A stretch of DNA of 64,000 bases. It comes from an uncultured Paracoccaceae bacterium. Lineage in GTDB: Bacteria; Pseudomonadota; Alphaproteobacteria; Rhodobacterales; Rhodobacteraceae. Position numbers and translations under genes: made by a program. Location: contig CANMQO010000001.1 of NCBI GenBank assembly GCA_947500055.1, forward strand, positions 620,001-684,000, given 5' to 3'. This document shows, in pieces, positions 1 through 9,138 of this stretch (position 1 is the stretch's first letter; every line of letters starts with the position of its first letter). Under the pieces are notes generated by a model that saw only the letters and a program-made list of their open reading frames with translations, made no database searches and was not told the DNA's origin.

Positions 1-111
1 CCTGATAGCGCGCCTTTTGACGTGGCGCTCCAAGTTGGTGCAAACTCTGTAGAACGCCGCGTAGATGTGGCAGCTCAGCCCGAAAACTTGACGGTGAGAG
101 GGGCGGAATGA
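1..111 (+). CDS. C-terminal fragment of an unidentified protein
   Basis: Frame 1 is open from the window edge to a TGA at 109-111 and gives 36 residues ending LTVRGAE. The stop overlaps the ATG of the next gene in an ATGA arrangement, which suggests translational coupling and a shared operon with the glycosidase-like gene. The fragment is too short to assign to a family. A polysaccharide-related role is only inferred from the neighbours. Confidence 0.6.
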   Translation, partial: PDSAPFDVALQVGANSVERRVDVAAQPENLTVRGAE

Positions 112-1604
112 CACGGATTCTTGCATTTATCGCGCTCTTTTGCGTTTGCATTGGTGGCATCCTTTGGGGCGCCTCTGCCGCTTTGACAAAGGCCAGAGCA
201 AGGACTGTGACCCATCAATACATCGCCGACGCGCTGGATGCCTTAAGCGAGCGGCCCAATCACGTCACATGGGGCGATCCGGAAACCCCGTTGGTGCGCT
301 CCTTCACCCCCGGTGATGCGGGCATGATTGGACAGGCTATGACGGAAGCATGGTACGCCCTGACTTTGGCCCAGAACACCGGCGACGCAAGCATCTTGCG
401 CGACAGTTTCAGCGGCGTAGCGCAGGACCGCGCAGAACGTTCGGTGGAAGACGCGAGCCTTGGCGGGCAGATGGTTGTTTTGGCTCAGAACGCGCGGCCG
501 CAGTTTTACCATTTGGATGGGTCTGTCTTTCAGGCCGATGTTGAGATGCTTGTGGCGCGCTATTTGGTGGCGGGCGATAACCTGGCCTATTTCGAATTGG
601 TCATGGACCAAGCCAAGTCCACGTTGATGAATGAAACAAATGGGTGGCGCGTTTATTCTCATGAACGCTATGCGGCCAAAGAAATGGACGCGTCGCCCAT
701 TGGATGGGGTGGCGCGCCGATGGCGGGGATCAATTACTACCCTGCGGCCACCCCTTGGCAAAAGTTCTGGCCCGCCTTTGACGAAAACATCATCGCCCAA
801 GACTTCGCGCGGATAAGCGATCTTGGTGCAACCACGGTACGTTTCTTTCTGACCACCGAGTATTTTGCAGACGCTGACACCCAGGAAGATGCATTGAACC
901 GACTGACGACATTTCTGTTTCTTGCCGAAGAGGCTGGCTTGAAGGTCGTTCCGACACTGTTTGATCTCAAATACTCCTTCGACCCTACGGTCTGGGGGCA
1001 AGATTTGGCGACACTTCGGGCTGTTCTCCCGGTCTTTGCCGCATCACCCGCTGTTGTCATGGTGGATATCAAGAATGAGCCAGACCTGGACTTCGCTGCG
1101 CATGGACGCCCTGAAATACTCGCTTGGCTTCAGACTATGATCATACTCATGCGGATGGAGGCTCCAGATCTGCCGTTGACGATTGGGTGGTCCTCGTCAG
1201 ATGCGGCGCTCGCACTGGAGAATATGTTGGATGTGGTCACTTATCACGACTACGGTGAGATTGGCACGGCTTCTGCGCGCCTGTCTGCAGTTCAATCTGC
1301 AACGGACCGTCCCGTTATGATCACGGAAATCGGGGTGTCTTCCTATGAAATCAGCCTTGGATATCCTGGATCACCAGATGGACAGGCCGATGACTTAGGT
1401 AAGCGCCTGGATGCACTTGCCGCGGCCGACGGGATATTTGTGTGGACGCTCTATGATTTCCCGGCTGTCGATGCGTCGGCTGTTGGGGGGTCGGCTTGGG
1501 TGCAAAACCTGCAAGAACGTTTTGGTTTGTTCACGTCAGAGGGTGTGGCAAAGCCCGCGGCGAAAGTGGTCAGCCAAGCCTTTGATCGGCTTCTATCCCA
1601 GTAA
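108..1604 (+). CDS. Membrane-anchored or secreted clan GH-A glycoside hydrolase-like protein
   Basis: This 498-residue protein starts with a hydrophobic segment (about residues 4-25) that is a signal anchor or signal peptide, so the rest should be periplasmic. The C-terminal half has the hallmarks of the GH-A TIM barrel seen in GH5-type enzymes. A strand ending in an Asn-Glu-Pro motif carries the presumed acid/base Glu324. A later strand, VMITEIG, carries the presumed nucleophile Glu407. The first 200 residues match nothing I recognise. The ATG overlaps the upstream stop, and polysaccharide glycosyltransferase and flippase genes follow, so trimming or turnover of an exported polysaccharide is the likely role. 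The substrate cannot be inferred. Confidence 0.75.
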   Translation: MTRILAFIALFCVCIGGILWGASAALTKARARTVTHQYIADALDALSERPNHVTWGDPETPLVRSFTPGDAGMIGQAMTEAWYALTLAQNTGDASILRDSFSGVAQDRAERSVEDASLGGQMVVLAQNARPQFYHLDGSVFQADVEMLVARYLVAGDNLAYFELVMDQAKSTLMNETNGWRVYSHERYAAKEMDASPIGWGGAPMAGINYYPAATPWQKFWPAFDENIIAQDFARISDLGATTVRFFLTTEYFADADTQEDALNRLTTFLFLAEEAGLKVVPTLFDLKYSFDPTVWGQDLATLRAVLPVFAASPAVVMVDIKNEPDLDFAAHGRPEILAWLQTMIILMRMEAPDLPLTIGWSSSDAALALENMLDVVTYHDYGEIGTASARLSAVQSATDRPVMITEIGVSSYEISLGYPGSPDGQADDLGKRLDALAAADGIFVWTLYDFPAVDASAVGGSAWVQNLQERFGLFTSEGVAKPAAKVVSQAFDRLLSQ

Positions 1605-1727
1605 CGAAACCTATCCTATGGTATATCCGGATGGCCCAATGAGGCGCAAAACTATGCGTAGTGTCGTTCCACCAAAGGTGCGAACTTGCGTAAGCCTGAT
1701 CCAAAGCCCCACACGTTAGGAATAGAT

Positions 1728-2954
1728 ATGACACGTCCCCTTCGCATCGCCCTCGTTTCTGCATTCCCACCCGGCAAACAAAGCCTGAATGAATACGGTC
1801 TTCACTTGGCAATCGGTCTTGCCGCACGCGATGACGTTGCAGAAGTGACAGTGTTCGCAGACGCATTGCCCAGCGACCTGCCTGAACTGGATCTTGGCCC
1901 AAAGATCACGGTCAAGCGCTGCTGGTCGTTCAACAAGTTATCAACGCTGCCAAAACTGATCCGCACTTTGCGACAAACCAAAGCAGATGGTGCGATCTGG
2001 AACCTGCAAATGGCGACATTCGGAGACCGGGAAGTTACCGCGGCACTTGGTCTATTGGGCCCAGTTGGTGCGCGTTTGGCCGGAACGCCAAGCGGTGTCA
2101 TCGCACATAATATGGTTGATGGCGTGGATCTGGAACAAACTGTCCTGAAGGGGCAACGCTTGCGGCAAACGATCGTTCAGCTTGGGGGACGGATGATTGC
2201 ACGCGCACTGGTGTCGGCCAATTACCTAACAGTGACGCTGCGAAGCTACTCCGAAAGCTTGCAAGCACAGCATCCACGCGCGTCAGTTCATCTGGTCCCA
2301 CATGGCACCTTTGACACCAAAGTCAGCGACGTGCGGCCCTTGGCAGACCGGCCCCGCCGGATCGTGACGATGGGCAAGTTCGGCACCTATAAGCGGCTTG
2401 AAACGCTGCTCGGGGCGTTTGATGCCTTGCGCAAAACACCGGGAAACGCGGACCTAAAACTAGTCATCGGTGGATCTGATCACCCGAACACACCGGGCTA
2501 TCTTGAAGCGCTTGCGCAAGACCGGGCAGACGATGCTGGAGTGGAATTTGCGGGATATGTCGCAGAGCATGCCATTCCGGATTTCTTCGGTGATGCGCTG
2601 CTGAGCGTCTTTGATTACAGCGCGACAACCGGCAGTTCCGGGGTTTTGCATCAAACTGCAAGCTATGGCGCTGTCCCGGTTTTCCCACGCATTGGCGACT
2701 TCGTGGATGTCTGCGAAGACGAAGGCATCAGCGGTGTGAACTACGCTGCACTTGATGCAGGCGACATGGCGCGACAGATGCAAAAGACCCTTGCTGATAT
2801 CACGGGATCACAGGCCATTGCTGATGACAATCGGGCTGCTTCAATGGGCTTTCCGTTCGCGAAAGTCGTGGATTTTCATGTGGACAAGATTGCCCAAAGT
2901 TCAAATCTAACACGGCAGTCAACGTCTTCTGAAAGCGAGCAATTGGCGGCCTAG
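1728..2954 (+). CDS. GT-B fold (group 1/GT4-type) glycosyltransferase
   Basis: The 408-residue product begins at the ATG at 1728 (MTRPLRIALVSAFPPG), preceded by an AGGA-like ribosome site. An in-frame TTG at 1686 lies upstream but has less support. The N-terminal Rossmann strand with a Pro-Gly loop, the central strand VTMGKFGTYKRLETLL and the following LKLVIGG strand are typical of group 1 transferases, which use nucleotide-sugar donors in the cytoplasm. The usual EGFGLPxLE donor motif is replaced by a Ser-Ser-Gly-Val-Leu-His-Gln version. It lies in the polysaccharide block and is followed by a strong terminator at 2977-3006. Confidence 0.8.
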   Translation: MTRPLRIALVSAFPPGKQSLNEYGLHLAIGLAARDDVAEVTVFADALPSDLPELDLGPKITVKRCWSFNKLSTLPKLIRTLRQTKADGAIWNLQMATFGDREVTAALGLLGPVGARLAGTPSGVIAHNMVDGVDLEQTVLKGQRLRQTIVQLGGRMIARALVSANYLTVTLRSYSESLQAQHPRASVHLVPHGTFDTKVSDVRPLADRPRRIVTMGKFGTYKRLETLLGAFDALRKTPGNADLKLVIGGSDHPNTPGYLEALAQDRADDAGVEFAGYVAEHAIPDFFGDALLSVFDYSATTGSSGVLHQTASYGAVPVFPRIGDFVDVCEDEGISGVNYAALDAGDMARQMQKTLADITGSQAIADDNRAASMGFPFAKVVDFHVDKIAQSSNLTRQSTSSESEQLAA

Positions 2955-2976
2955 TATTGCACCTATCCAAAGGCAT

Positions 2977-3006
2977 AGCGGCGCGTCTCATTCGAGGCGC
3001 GCCGCT
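2977..3006 (+). terminator. Rho-independent-type terminator after the glycosyltransferase
   Basis: AGCGGCGCG (2977-2985), then T and CTC, pairs with GAG, G and CGCGCCGCT (2994-3006). The stem is 13 pairs with one G-T wobble and a four-base ATTC loop. It is followed by a short pyrimidine run rather than a pure T-tract. It lies 22 bases after the stop at 2954. Confidence 0.7.
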
Positions 3007-3159
3007 TTCCGTTTGCGCCGCCAGATTTCTCAAAAGAGCGCATGGGTAACCTTTCGAATTTTCCGCTAATCTTATGTAAACACGAACTATTCTTTGGGTC
3101 CCGAGACGTACCCCACGCTTATCAGTCATACCAAGCATATCGAAATAACGAGTGCTGCT

Positions 3160-3996
3160 ATGACAATTATGAACCTGAATGAAGCCGATCTTGCCAACGC
3201 CCATCTGATCACACCAGATGCGCCAGAGACGATGATTGTTGTCCCTTGCTACAACGAAGCAGACCGCTTGAACGAAGACGTTTTCCTCAAGGCATTGGGT
3301 GCCAATCCCAACCTGTCTTTCGTCTTCGTCAACGATGGCAGCACCGATGCGACACTGCGTATTCTTCTAAATCTGCAATTGGCCAACCCACGCCAGATTG
3401 ACGTGGTGAACCTGCGCCAGAACTCTGGCAAGGCAGAGGCTGTGCGCGCGGGTTTGCAGCATGCCTGTCGCATCGGTGCCGCTTTGGTTGGATACTGGGA
3501 TGCTGACTTGGCGACGCCGCTGGATGCCATCGCTGATTTCGAAGTGGTTCTGAACCGCTACGCCAATGTCACCGTTGTTTACGGTGCCCGTCGTCAATTG
3601 CTAGGACATCGCATCAACAGAACCGTGTCACGCCGCGCTGTATCGCGCATTTGCGCAGGGCTCGCGCGATTGGCAACAGGGCTGCCCATTGGCGATACGC
3701 AGTGCGGTGCAAAGCTCTTGCGCAACACGCCGGCTTTGAATGCAGCACTTGCGCAGCCTTTCACCGCCGGCTGGTTGTTCGACGTCGAATTGTTCACGCG
3801 TATCGCCGCGAAGACGGTGCAACCGGCGCATTGCTTTTACGAGGTGCCACTTGCCGAATGGCACGAGGTCGCAGGGTCAAAGGTCTCTGGTCGCGCCATT
3901 GTGCGCAGTGGTTTGCAGATGCTGTGTCTGATTGGGCAGCGCTTTGCAACACGGCGATCTGATCCGGCCATGCGCAAAATGGCGAAGGTGGCCTAG
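3160..3996 (+). CDS. Family 2 (DPM1-like) glycosyltransferase
   Basis: The 278-residue product starts at the ATG at 3160. A TTG at 3094 is in frame but less likely, and a second ATG at 3169 is also possible. GT-A features are clear: MIVVPCYNEADRL at the nucleotide-binding strand, FVNDGSTDAT, and GYWDADLATP with the DxD metal-binding motif. This layout resembles the dolichyl- or undecaprenyl-phosphate sugar transferases, which load a sugar onto a lipid carrier at the inner face of the membrane. No C-terminal membrane helices are visible. The flippase gene begins four bases after the stop, so the two are probably co-transcribed. Confidence 0.82.
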   Translation: MTIMNLNEADLANAHLITPDAPETMIVVPCYNEADRLNEDVFLKALGANPNLSFVFVNDGSTDATLRILLNLQLANPRQIDVVNLRQNSGKAEAVRAGLQHACRIGAALVGYWDADLATPLDAIADFEVVLNRYANVTVVYGARRQLLGHRINRTVSRRAVSRICAGLARLATGLPIGDTQCGAKLLRNTPALNAALAQPFTAGWLFDVELFTRIAAKTVQPAHCFYEVPLAEWHEVAGSKVSGRAIVRSGLQMLCLIGQRFATRRSDPAMRKMAKVA

Positions 3997-4000
3997 GGCG

Positions 4001-5305
4001 ATGATTCTTTCAGCTAACAAAGAGACGAAAATCGCCAGCCTCATCGCACTTTGCGTAAGTCCGGCCCTTATCATCTTTGTTTCGTCGAACTTTGTGAACG
4101 TCGGAAATCTTGTCTTCAACATGATCTTTAGCCGTTGGATGGGGCCTGAATTGTTCGGCGATCTCGCGGTCGTGCTCACAATCAAGCTTGCCTTGCTCGG
4201 GGTTCTTGGCGCGCTCAGCTCTGCGGTCAGCCAGCAGGTGGCGGCGCTGGATGCCAAGGACGCAGGCCAAACCGAGCAAGCCTTGGCGCGTATCAATGGG
4301 ATCTGCTTCGGAGCGCTCTGGCTCGCACTGCCGGTTATCGCGGTCATGCTTTATGTCGGTTCGGTTGGTACGCGCCTTGATCTTGGATCACCCTATCTGC
4401 TGTTTATCCTGCTTGGGTCCGTGCCTTTTTGCGCACCGCTCAACATCCTGCGCGGCGTCGCGCTTGGCCGTATGGACAGCGCAAAAATCGTGCTGTCTGC
4501 AAATGTCGAAATGGCCGTGCGCCTCGGGTTTGGCATTCTGGTTTGGCAGATCGGGTTCGGGATCGAAGGCGTCGTGGCCGCCATTGGGGTGTCGATCATC
4601 GCTGGTTGGGTCGTCCTGATCGATGTTTTGCCCGCGCCGCAGATGCCAAAAGTCCAAGCGCGCCCCCTTGCGGCCACCCTTGGCCTTGCCGCACTCCCAT
4701 TTGCTATGTTGCAAATCGCGCAGGTCGCGGCACTTGATGGCGATATTTTCCTGGCCACCCGTTATCTGAGCGATACTGAAACGGGCTACGTCGCCGCGCT
4801 GTCGCTTTTCCAACGCATTCAGTTCTTTGCTTGCTTCGCATTGGCAAGCGTCCTCTTGCCATCAGTCGTGGTCGCTATCCGCGAAGGGCGGTCGTATCGT
4901 TCAAGCGTTTGCATGATCGCAGTTCTGCTGGCTTGCGTGTCTTATGCGGTGCTATCTCTGAGCATCTTCTGCCCTGAGTTCCTTCTGATAGCATTGGTTG
5001 GACCAGAGTATGTCGCCGCTTCAGGCCTGCTTGTCTGGGCGGCAGCGGCGGCGGTCTTTTTCACGATCAACTATCTGATAGCGACGTTCCTGATGGCGCA
5101 AGGCCGGCGGTCGGGTGTGGTAACTGTTGTTGCCGGATCAACCCTTCAAATCGGGCTCATGGTCGTTGTGGCATCAACATCGACGGGCGATCTGGCAGCA
5201 TTGCTTTCAGCGAAACTCTTTTGCCAAATCGGCATCACTATTGCCCTTGTCTTCCAACTTTGGACAACCTCTCATCTCAACCCTTTCAGAAAGGATACCT
5301 CATGA
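4001..5305 (+). CDS. Polysaccharide flippase (Wzx/MOP-type membrane protein)
   Basis: This 434-residue, strongly hydrophobic protein has about twelve predicted membrane segments. The N-terminal motif FSRWMGPELFGDLAV is characteristic of oligosaccharide flippases. Such proteins move lipid-linked sugar units across the inner membrane. The start is taken at the ATG at 4001, just after the preceding stop, and not at the in-frame ATG at 3932 inside the upstream gene. Its TGA overlaps the ATG of the cupin gene (ATGA), so the GT2, flippase and cupin genes form a tight operon. Confidence 0.83.
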   Translation: MILSANKETKIASLIALCVSPALIIFVSSNFVNVGNLVFNMIFSRWMGPELFGDLAVVLTIKLALLGVLGALSSAVSQQVAALDAKDAGQTEQALARINGICFGALWLALPVIAVMLYVGSVGTRLDLGSPYLLFILLGSVPFCAPLNILRGVALGRMDSAKIVLSANVEMAVRLGFGILVWQIGFGIEGVVAAIGVSIIAGWVVLIDVLPAPQMPKVQARPLAATLGLAALPFAMLQIAQVAALDGDIFLATRYLSDTETGYVAALSLFQRIQFFACFALASVLLPSVVVAIREGRSYRSSVCMIAVLLACVSYAVLSLSIFCPEFLLIALVGPEYVAASGLLVWAAAAAVFFTINYLIATFLMAQGRRSGVVTVVAGSTLQIGLMVVVASTSTGDLAALLSAKLFCQIGITIALVFQLWTTSHLNPFRKDTS

Positions 5306-5724
5306 AACACAGCGTCCTTAAGCCTGCAGATCGCGTCGAAACCGCGGCCGTTGTCGCGACATTGACCAATCAAACTTGCGATCAACCTGAAAATATCCGC
5401 CCCTGGGGCCACTATGAACAACTTGCTATTGGACCGCGCTTTCAGGTCAAATCAATCGTTGTCATACCCGGTGGGAAGCTATCACTGCAAAGCCATTATC
5501 ACCGCTCGGAACATTGGATCGTCGTCGAAGGAAGCGCGATCGTCACGAAAGGAAGCAGTTCCAAATTGCTCACAGAAAATGAGGCAATCTACATCGCCGT
5601 CGGAGAAGTGCACCGGCTTGAAAATCCCGGTAAAGTGCCGATGCGCTTGATCGAAGTGCAAACAGGTGCCTATTTCGGCGAAGACGACATCCTTCGGTAT
5701 GATGACGACTATGGCCGCAGCTAA
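5302..5724 (+). CDS. Mannose-6-phosphate isomerase type II-like cupin protein
   Basis: This is a 140-residue single cupin domain. The RPWGHYEQL opening, the stretch GGKLSLQSHYHRSEHWIVV with metal-binding His residues, and the later GEVHRLENPG are all typical of the C-terminal domain of AlgA/ManC. Here that domain stands alone, without the nucleotidyltransferase half. The family interconverts fructose-6-phosphate and mannose-6-phosphate, which would supply GDP-mannose precursors for the polysaccharide. The ATG overlaps the flippase stop, and a good AAGGA site lies upstream. A non-catalytic cupin role cannot be excluded. Confidence 0.8.
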   Translation: MKHSVLKPADRVETAAVVATLTNQTCDQPENIRPWGHYEQLAIGPRFQVKSIVVIPGGKLSLQSHYHRSEHWIVVEGSAIVTKGSSSKLLTENEAIYIAVGEVHRLENPGKVPMRLIEVQTGAYFGEDDILRYDDDYGRS

Positions 5725-6026
5725 AGACACGGCTCGGATACTTCAATGAACCGTCCGAAATGACGTTGGACACCAAGCCAGCCGTTCGAGTTGCCCCTGT
5801 TTGCTCTGAAAGTAGGTAGTCTGGCGGTTTTCGCCCAAAAATCAAAAATCTTGTATATCAAAGATTCATGGCTTTCCTTTCGAGAAGGAAATGAAATCGT
5901 CATCTCTTTGCTTTTGGGCCTGACCCTGGCTCACAGTGCCGTTCGGCGACTTCATCGCAAAAATCCCGACTGACCAAAGCTCTGAGTGCAATATCGCGGG
6001 TGCAATATTGATACAATTGAAACGAG
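5725..6026. other. Intergenic stretch without a recognisable gene
   Basis: About 300 bases between the cupin gene and a terminator-like hairpin hold no convincing reading frame. The only structure I see is a direct repeat TGCAATAT at 5987-5994 and 6001-6008, the second copy lying in a CAATATTG palindrome. Confidence 0.4.
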
Positions 6027-6072
6027 AGGCGAGTTTGCCACAAGGTGCACAAACTCGCCTACCCATTTTTTT
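6027..6072 (+). terminator. Strong rho-independent terminator, plus strand
   Basis: AGGCGAGTTTG (6027-6037) and CAAACTCGCCT (6050-6060) form a perfect 11-pair stem with a 12-base loop. Seven T residues follow at 6066-6072. It lies 300 bases past the cupin stop, so it ends either the polysaccharide operon or an unrecognised short transcript. Confidence 0.8.
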
Positions 6073-6082
6073 CAGTTGAGGC

Positions 6083-6151
6083 GAAAGTCCGCTCTAGCAG
6101 GCTGCACTGCAGCAAGCTGAGATGTAGATGAATGGCAGCAATGGGCCGTCC
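6083..6151. repeat. Possible degenerate intergenic repeat copy
   Basis: It starts with GAAAGTCCGCT and ends AATGGCAGCAATGGGCCGTC (from 6131). The same end is seen, slightly spaced out, at 10544-10568. It lies just beyond the AraC stop codon. Confidence 0.35.
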
Positions 6152-6162
6152 CTACAGTAGCC

Positions 6163-7053
6163 TCAGTCGGCGGGCTCCAGCTCACGGTCCTGCCTAGGCG
6201 CTCTACCGAACTTGCGCGAGTATTCTCGCGAGAACTGTGCAGAGCTTTCGTAGCCTACAGAGAATGCAACTTCGGAAATCTTGGTACGGCTTGTCCGCAG
6301 GTCGTATCTGGCCTTCAACAAGCGCAGGTCTTTCTGGTACTGAAGCGGCGATGTACCGGTCACGGCTTTGAACTGCTCGAAGAACGCGGAATTGCTCATC
6401 CCGATCCGCGCAGCGAGATCCCCAACGGCGATGGTTTCTGACAAGTTTGCCTGTATTTCCCGCGTCGCAAGGAAAATGCGGCTGGCCGTGCTTTCGTGCC
6501 AGAGAAGTCTTTGAAGGACTGGCGCGTGTAGTCCGATCAGGAGCCTTGCGTGGATCTCACGGGACGTGATGGGTGCCAAAAGTTGCCTCGTCTCCTCTTC
6601 CTCGCATTGAAGGAAATAGCGGTGAAGTGCGTCCGTCAGACCCGGATCGGTGTCACACAAGCAGATCGAAAATGGATCGGAAGGCGGCGCTTTCAACGCG
6701 GGTGGCACCGCGGACGCCAATGACCTGAGAAGGTCGAGATCAAGTGGAAAGACCAAAGCCGTGTAGGGGTTCTCTTGTGATGCTTCTGTGATCCGCGAAA
6801 TGACCGGCAGGGTGTGACTTACGATAAGAGATTGTCCGGCGCTTACTTTTAGTGTCCGGGTGCTGGACCCCACCTGCTTTGCACCTTGCAGGATCAGACA
6901 AAGTAGCGGTCGATAGACAGTCGCATCCAGGTCGGTCGTTGCGTGATGGCGGAGCAGGTGGGTGCCGCTCTGCGCATGATGACATGCGCCTTCCGCGACG
7001 GCTGCTTGATCGAGCAGCGCTGTGATGTGTGGTAACAGATCGTCGCACTTCAT
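6163..7053 (-). CDS. AraC-family transcriptional regulator
   Basis: This 296-residue protein has an N-terminal AraC_N-type cupin domain and a C-terminal double helix-turn-helix (about residues 195-290). The latter is recognisable in IGMSNSAFFEQFKAVTG and VAFSVGYESSAQFSREY. The start at 7053 is chosen because GGGAGG lies seven bases upstream on the minus strand; the longer frame to 7221 has no such site. It is divergent from two short-chain dehydrogenase genes, which it probably controls through the 162-base region 7054-7215. A TATAAT element at 7105-7110 lies there. The ligand is unknown. Confidence 0.87.
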   Translation of the reverse strand: MKCDDLLPHITALLDQAAVAEGACHHAQSGTHLLRHHATTDLDATVYRPLLCLILQGAKQVGSSTRTLKVSAGQSLIVSHTLPVISRITEASQENPYTALVFPLDLDLLRSLASAVPPALKAPPSDPFSICLCDTDPGLTDALHRYFLQCEEEETRQLLAPITSREIHARLLIGLHAPVLQRLLWHESTASRIFLATREIQANLSETIAVGDLAARIGMSNSAFFEQFKAVTGTSPLQYQKDLRLLKARYDLRTSRTKISEVAFSVGYESSAQFSREYSRKFGRAPRQDRELEPAD

Positions 7054-7215
7054 GGTGGTGGCCTCCCAAAGGACGTCTATCGATAGCATTACCTCACACC
7101 ACGGTATAATGGAAATCGGCAGTTCTGGAGGATTAGGCAAGTATTCTGGCCAATCGGAAAAGAATGAAGCGCCTGATGCGGCTAACGTGATCAAGACACA
7201 GTAAGGGAGACCGAC

Positions 7216-8085
7216 ATGCAAAAGGTCATGATCACCGGCATCGCGGGCGGGTTTGGGAAGCCGACGGCGCTCGCACTACTTGAAAAAGGCTACCAAGTCG
7301 CAGGGAGCGTTCGCAGTCGCGAGGGAAAGAGCGCCGAGACAGTTGCGGAGCTTGAGGCGGCCGGGGCGTCCATCGTCGAAATGGATGTAACCAATACGGC
7401 CAGCACCGAGCGTGGCATCACAGAAGCCATCACTCATCTCGGCGGCCTCGACGTCCTGTTCAACAATGCCGGGATCGGTTCCTACGGTATTCAGGAGTTA
7501 ATGTCGCCTGAGGATATGGCGCGCGTTTTCGACGTCAACCTCATGGGCGTCCAGCGCGTCATGCGTGCGGCGCTGCCCCATATGCGGGCGCAGGGGCGGG
7601 GGACGATCCTCTATACATCCAGCCTGATCGGCCGGATCGCAACGCCGTTCTACGGGACCTACTCGGCCTCAAAATGGGCGCTGGAAGCAATTGTCGAATG
7701 CTATCGCACCGAGTTGTCAGGCTTCGAGATCGAGTCCTGTATCATCGAACCCGGCGCCATGCCGACGGCCTTCTTCGATGGCATGGTTGCGCCCAAAGAC
7801 CCGGACCGCGAAGCACAATATGGGGAGTTTGCAGTTGTACCCGCAATGTCTGCCGCCGGTTTGGCCCAGATGCTAGAGGCGACACCTGATCAACGCCCCG
7901 ACCGAATTGCTGAAGCGGTTGTGGCTCTTCTGGATAAGCCCTTCGGGCAAAAGCCGTTCCGTACAGTTGTGGATCATGTGGGCGTCGGCCCGCAGATCAA
8001 GCGGTACAACGACGTACTGCACGATGTGACGCGCAACGTCATGACCAGCTTTGGTATCGAAGACATGCTGAAACTCAACGCCTGA
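7216..8085 (+). CDS. Short-chain dehydrogenase/reductase (SDR)
   Basis: The 289-residue product has all the classical SDR elements: the cofactor loop ITGIAGGFGKPTA (last position Gly), LFNNAGIGSYG, catalytic Ser in YTSSLIG and the YSASK catalytic pair. It should be a soluble NAD(P)-dependent oxidoreductase; the substrate is unknown. AAGGGAG precedes the ATG. It is divergent from the AraC gene and followed after 12 bases by a second SDR, so both are probably in the AraC-controlled operon. Confidence 0.85.
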   Translation: MQKVMITGIAGGFGKPTALALLEKGYQVAGSVRSREGKSAETVAELEAAGASIVEMDVTNTASTERGITEAITHLGGLDVLFNNAGIGSYGIQELMSPEDMARVFDVNLMGVQRVMRAALPHMRAQGRGTILYTSSLIGRIATPFYGTYSASKWALEAIVECYRTELSGFEIESCIIEPGAMPTAFFDGMVAPKDPDREAQYGEFAVVPAMSAAGLAQMLEATPDQRPDRIAEAVVALLDKPFGQKPFRTVVDHVGVGPQIKRYNDVLHDVTRNVMTSFGIEDMLKLNA

Positions 8086-8097
8086 AGGAGATAACCC

Positions 8098-8910
8098 ATG
8101 AAAACCATTCTGATCACTGGCGCTTCTTCAGGCATAGGCGAGGCCACCGCCAAACATTTCCAAGCCAACGGATGGAACGTCGTCGCGACCATGCGAAACC
8201 CCGACAGCACGGGCGACCTGGCTGAACTGGACAACGTAGACGTGGCGCGTCTCGATGTCACCGATCCCGGCTCAATCGCCGAAGCCGTTGCCACCGGTAT
8301 CGACCGGTTCGGCAAGATCGATGTTCTGCTGAACAACGCAGGCTATGGTGCCTATGGCGCACTGGAAGCGTTCTCGATGGAGCGCATCCGAAGGCAATTC
8401 GATACTAATGTCATCGGTCTGATGGAGGTCACAAAGGCCGTGCTGCCGCATATGCGGGAAAACCGGGCAGGCACGATCATCAATATCTCATCCATCGGCG
8501 GTCAGATCACCTTTCCTCTCGGCACACTTTACCACGGGACCAAGTTCGCGGTCGAAGGCCTCTCCGAAGCGCTCCATTACGAGCTTGAACCGCTTGGCAT
8601 CCACGTCCGCATCGTCGAGCCAGGAATGATCAAGACCAATTTCGGTGGCAGCTCTTTCGACTTTGCCACGGACGACAATCTGCCGGACTATGTGCCAATG
8701 GCCGAAGCCATGGGCCGGGTATTCGGCAAACTGGCCTCCAATCCATCAGCACCCGAGACCGTTGCTGAGATAATCTGGAACGCCGCCAACGAAACCGGTC
8801 ATCGCCTCCGGTACCGTGCAGGAGCGGATGCAGTGGAATTACTGGACAGGCGCAAGGCACAGGACGACGCGACCTTCATCGGCGAGATCAAGGATCTGAT
8901 GGAGGAGTAA
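8098..8910 (+). CDS. Short-chain dehydrogenase/reductase (SDR)
   Basis: The 270-residue product has ITGASSGIGEATA at the nucleotide-binding turn, LLNNAGYGAYG, INISSIGG with the catalytic Ser, and YHGTK with the catalytic Tyr and Lys. An excellent GAAGGAG site lies eight bases before the ATG. It shares its organisation with the preceding SDR but is not a close duplicate. The pair probably acts on related carbonyl or alcohol substrates. The MFS gene follows after 228 bases. Confidence 0.86.
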   Translation: MKTILITGASSGIGEATAKHFQANGWNVVATMRNPDSTGDLAELDNVDVARLDVTDPGSIAEAVATGIDRFGKIDVLLNNAGYGAYGALEAFSMERIRRQFDTNVIGLMEVTKAVLPHMRENRAGTIINISSIGGQITFPLGTLYHGTKFAVEGLSEALHYELEPLGIHVRIVEPGMIKTNFGGSSFDFATDDNLPDYVPMAEAMGRVFGKLASNPSAPETVAEIIWNAANETGHRLRYRAGADAVELLDRRKAQDDATFIGEIKDLMEE

Positions 8911-8923
8911 AGTTTGGCGAGAT

Positions 8924-8967
8924 CGCAGCGACGGCAACGTCCGCTGTCGGGAAGCTGCGCTGCGGCA
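8924..8967. repeat. Possible member of a degenerate GCAGC/GTCCGC intergenic repeat family
   Basis: The stretch carries CGCAGCGACGGCAACGTCCG followed by GCTGCGCTGCGG. The same short words recur at 6083-6151, 10453-10690 and 12571-12649. Similarity is weak and was judged by eye. Confidence 0.3.
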
Positions 8968-9138
8968 TCGCTTGTCACGACGAGAGTCCGCTCAGGGCCG
9001 AGAGCGCTGGATCACCGCCAAATCCCTGTTGTCCCCTGTGTCCGCGAGGCTGGCCTTCCAATGAATCTTTTTTGCTCTTCGGAGGCATTGATCTCGTTTA
9101 GCAGGCGTGACAGCCTCAACCGGCTGGGAGACCTATCC

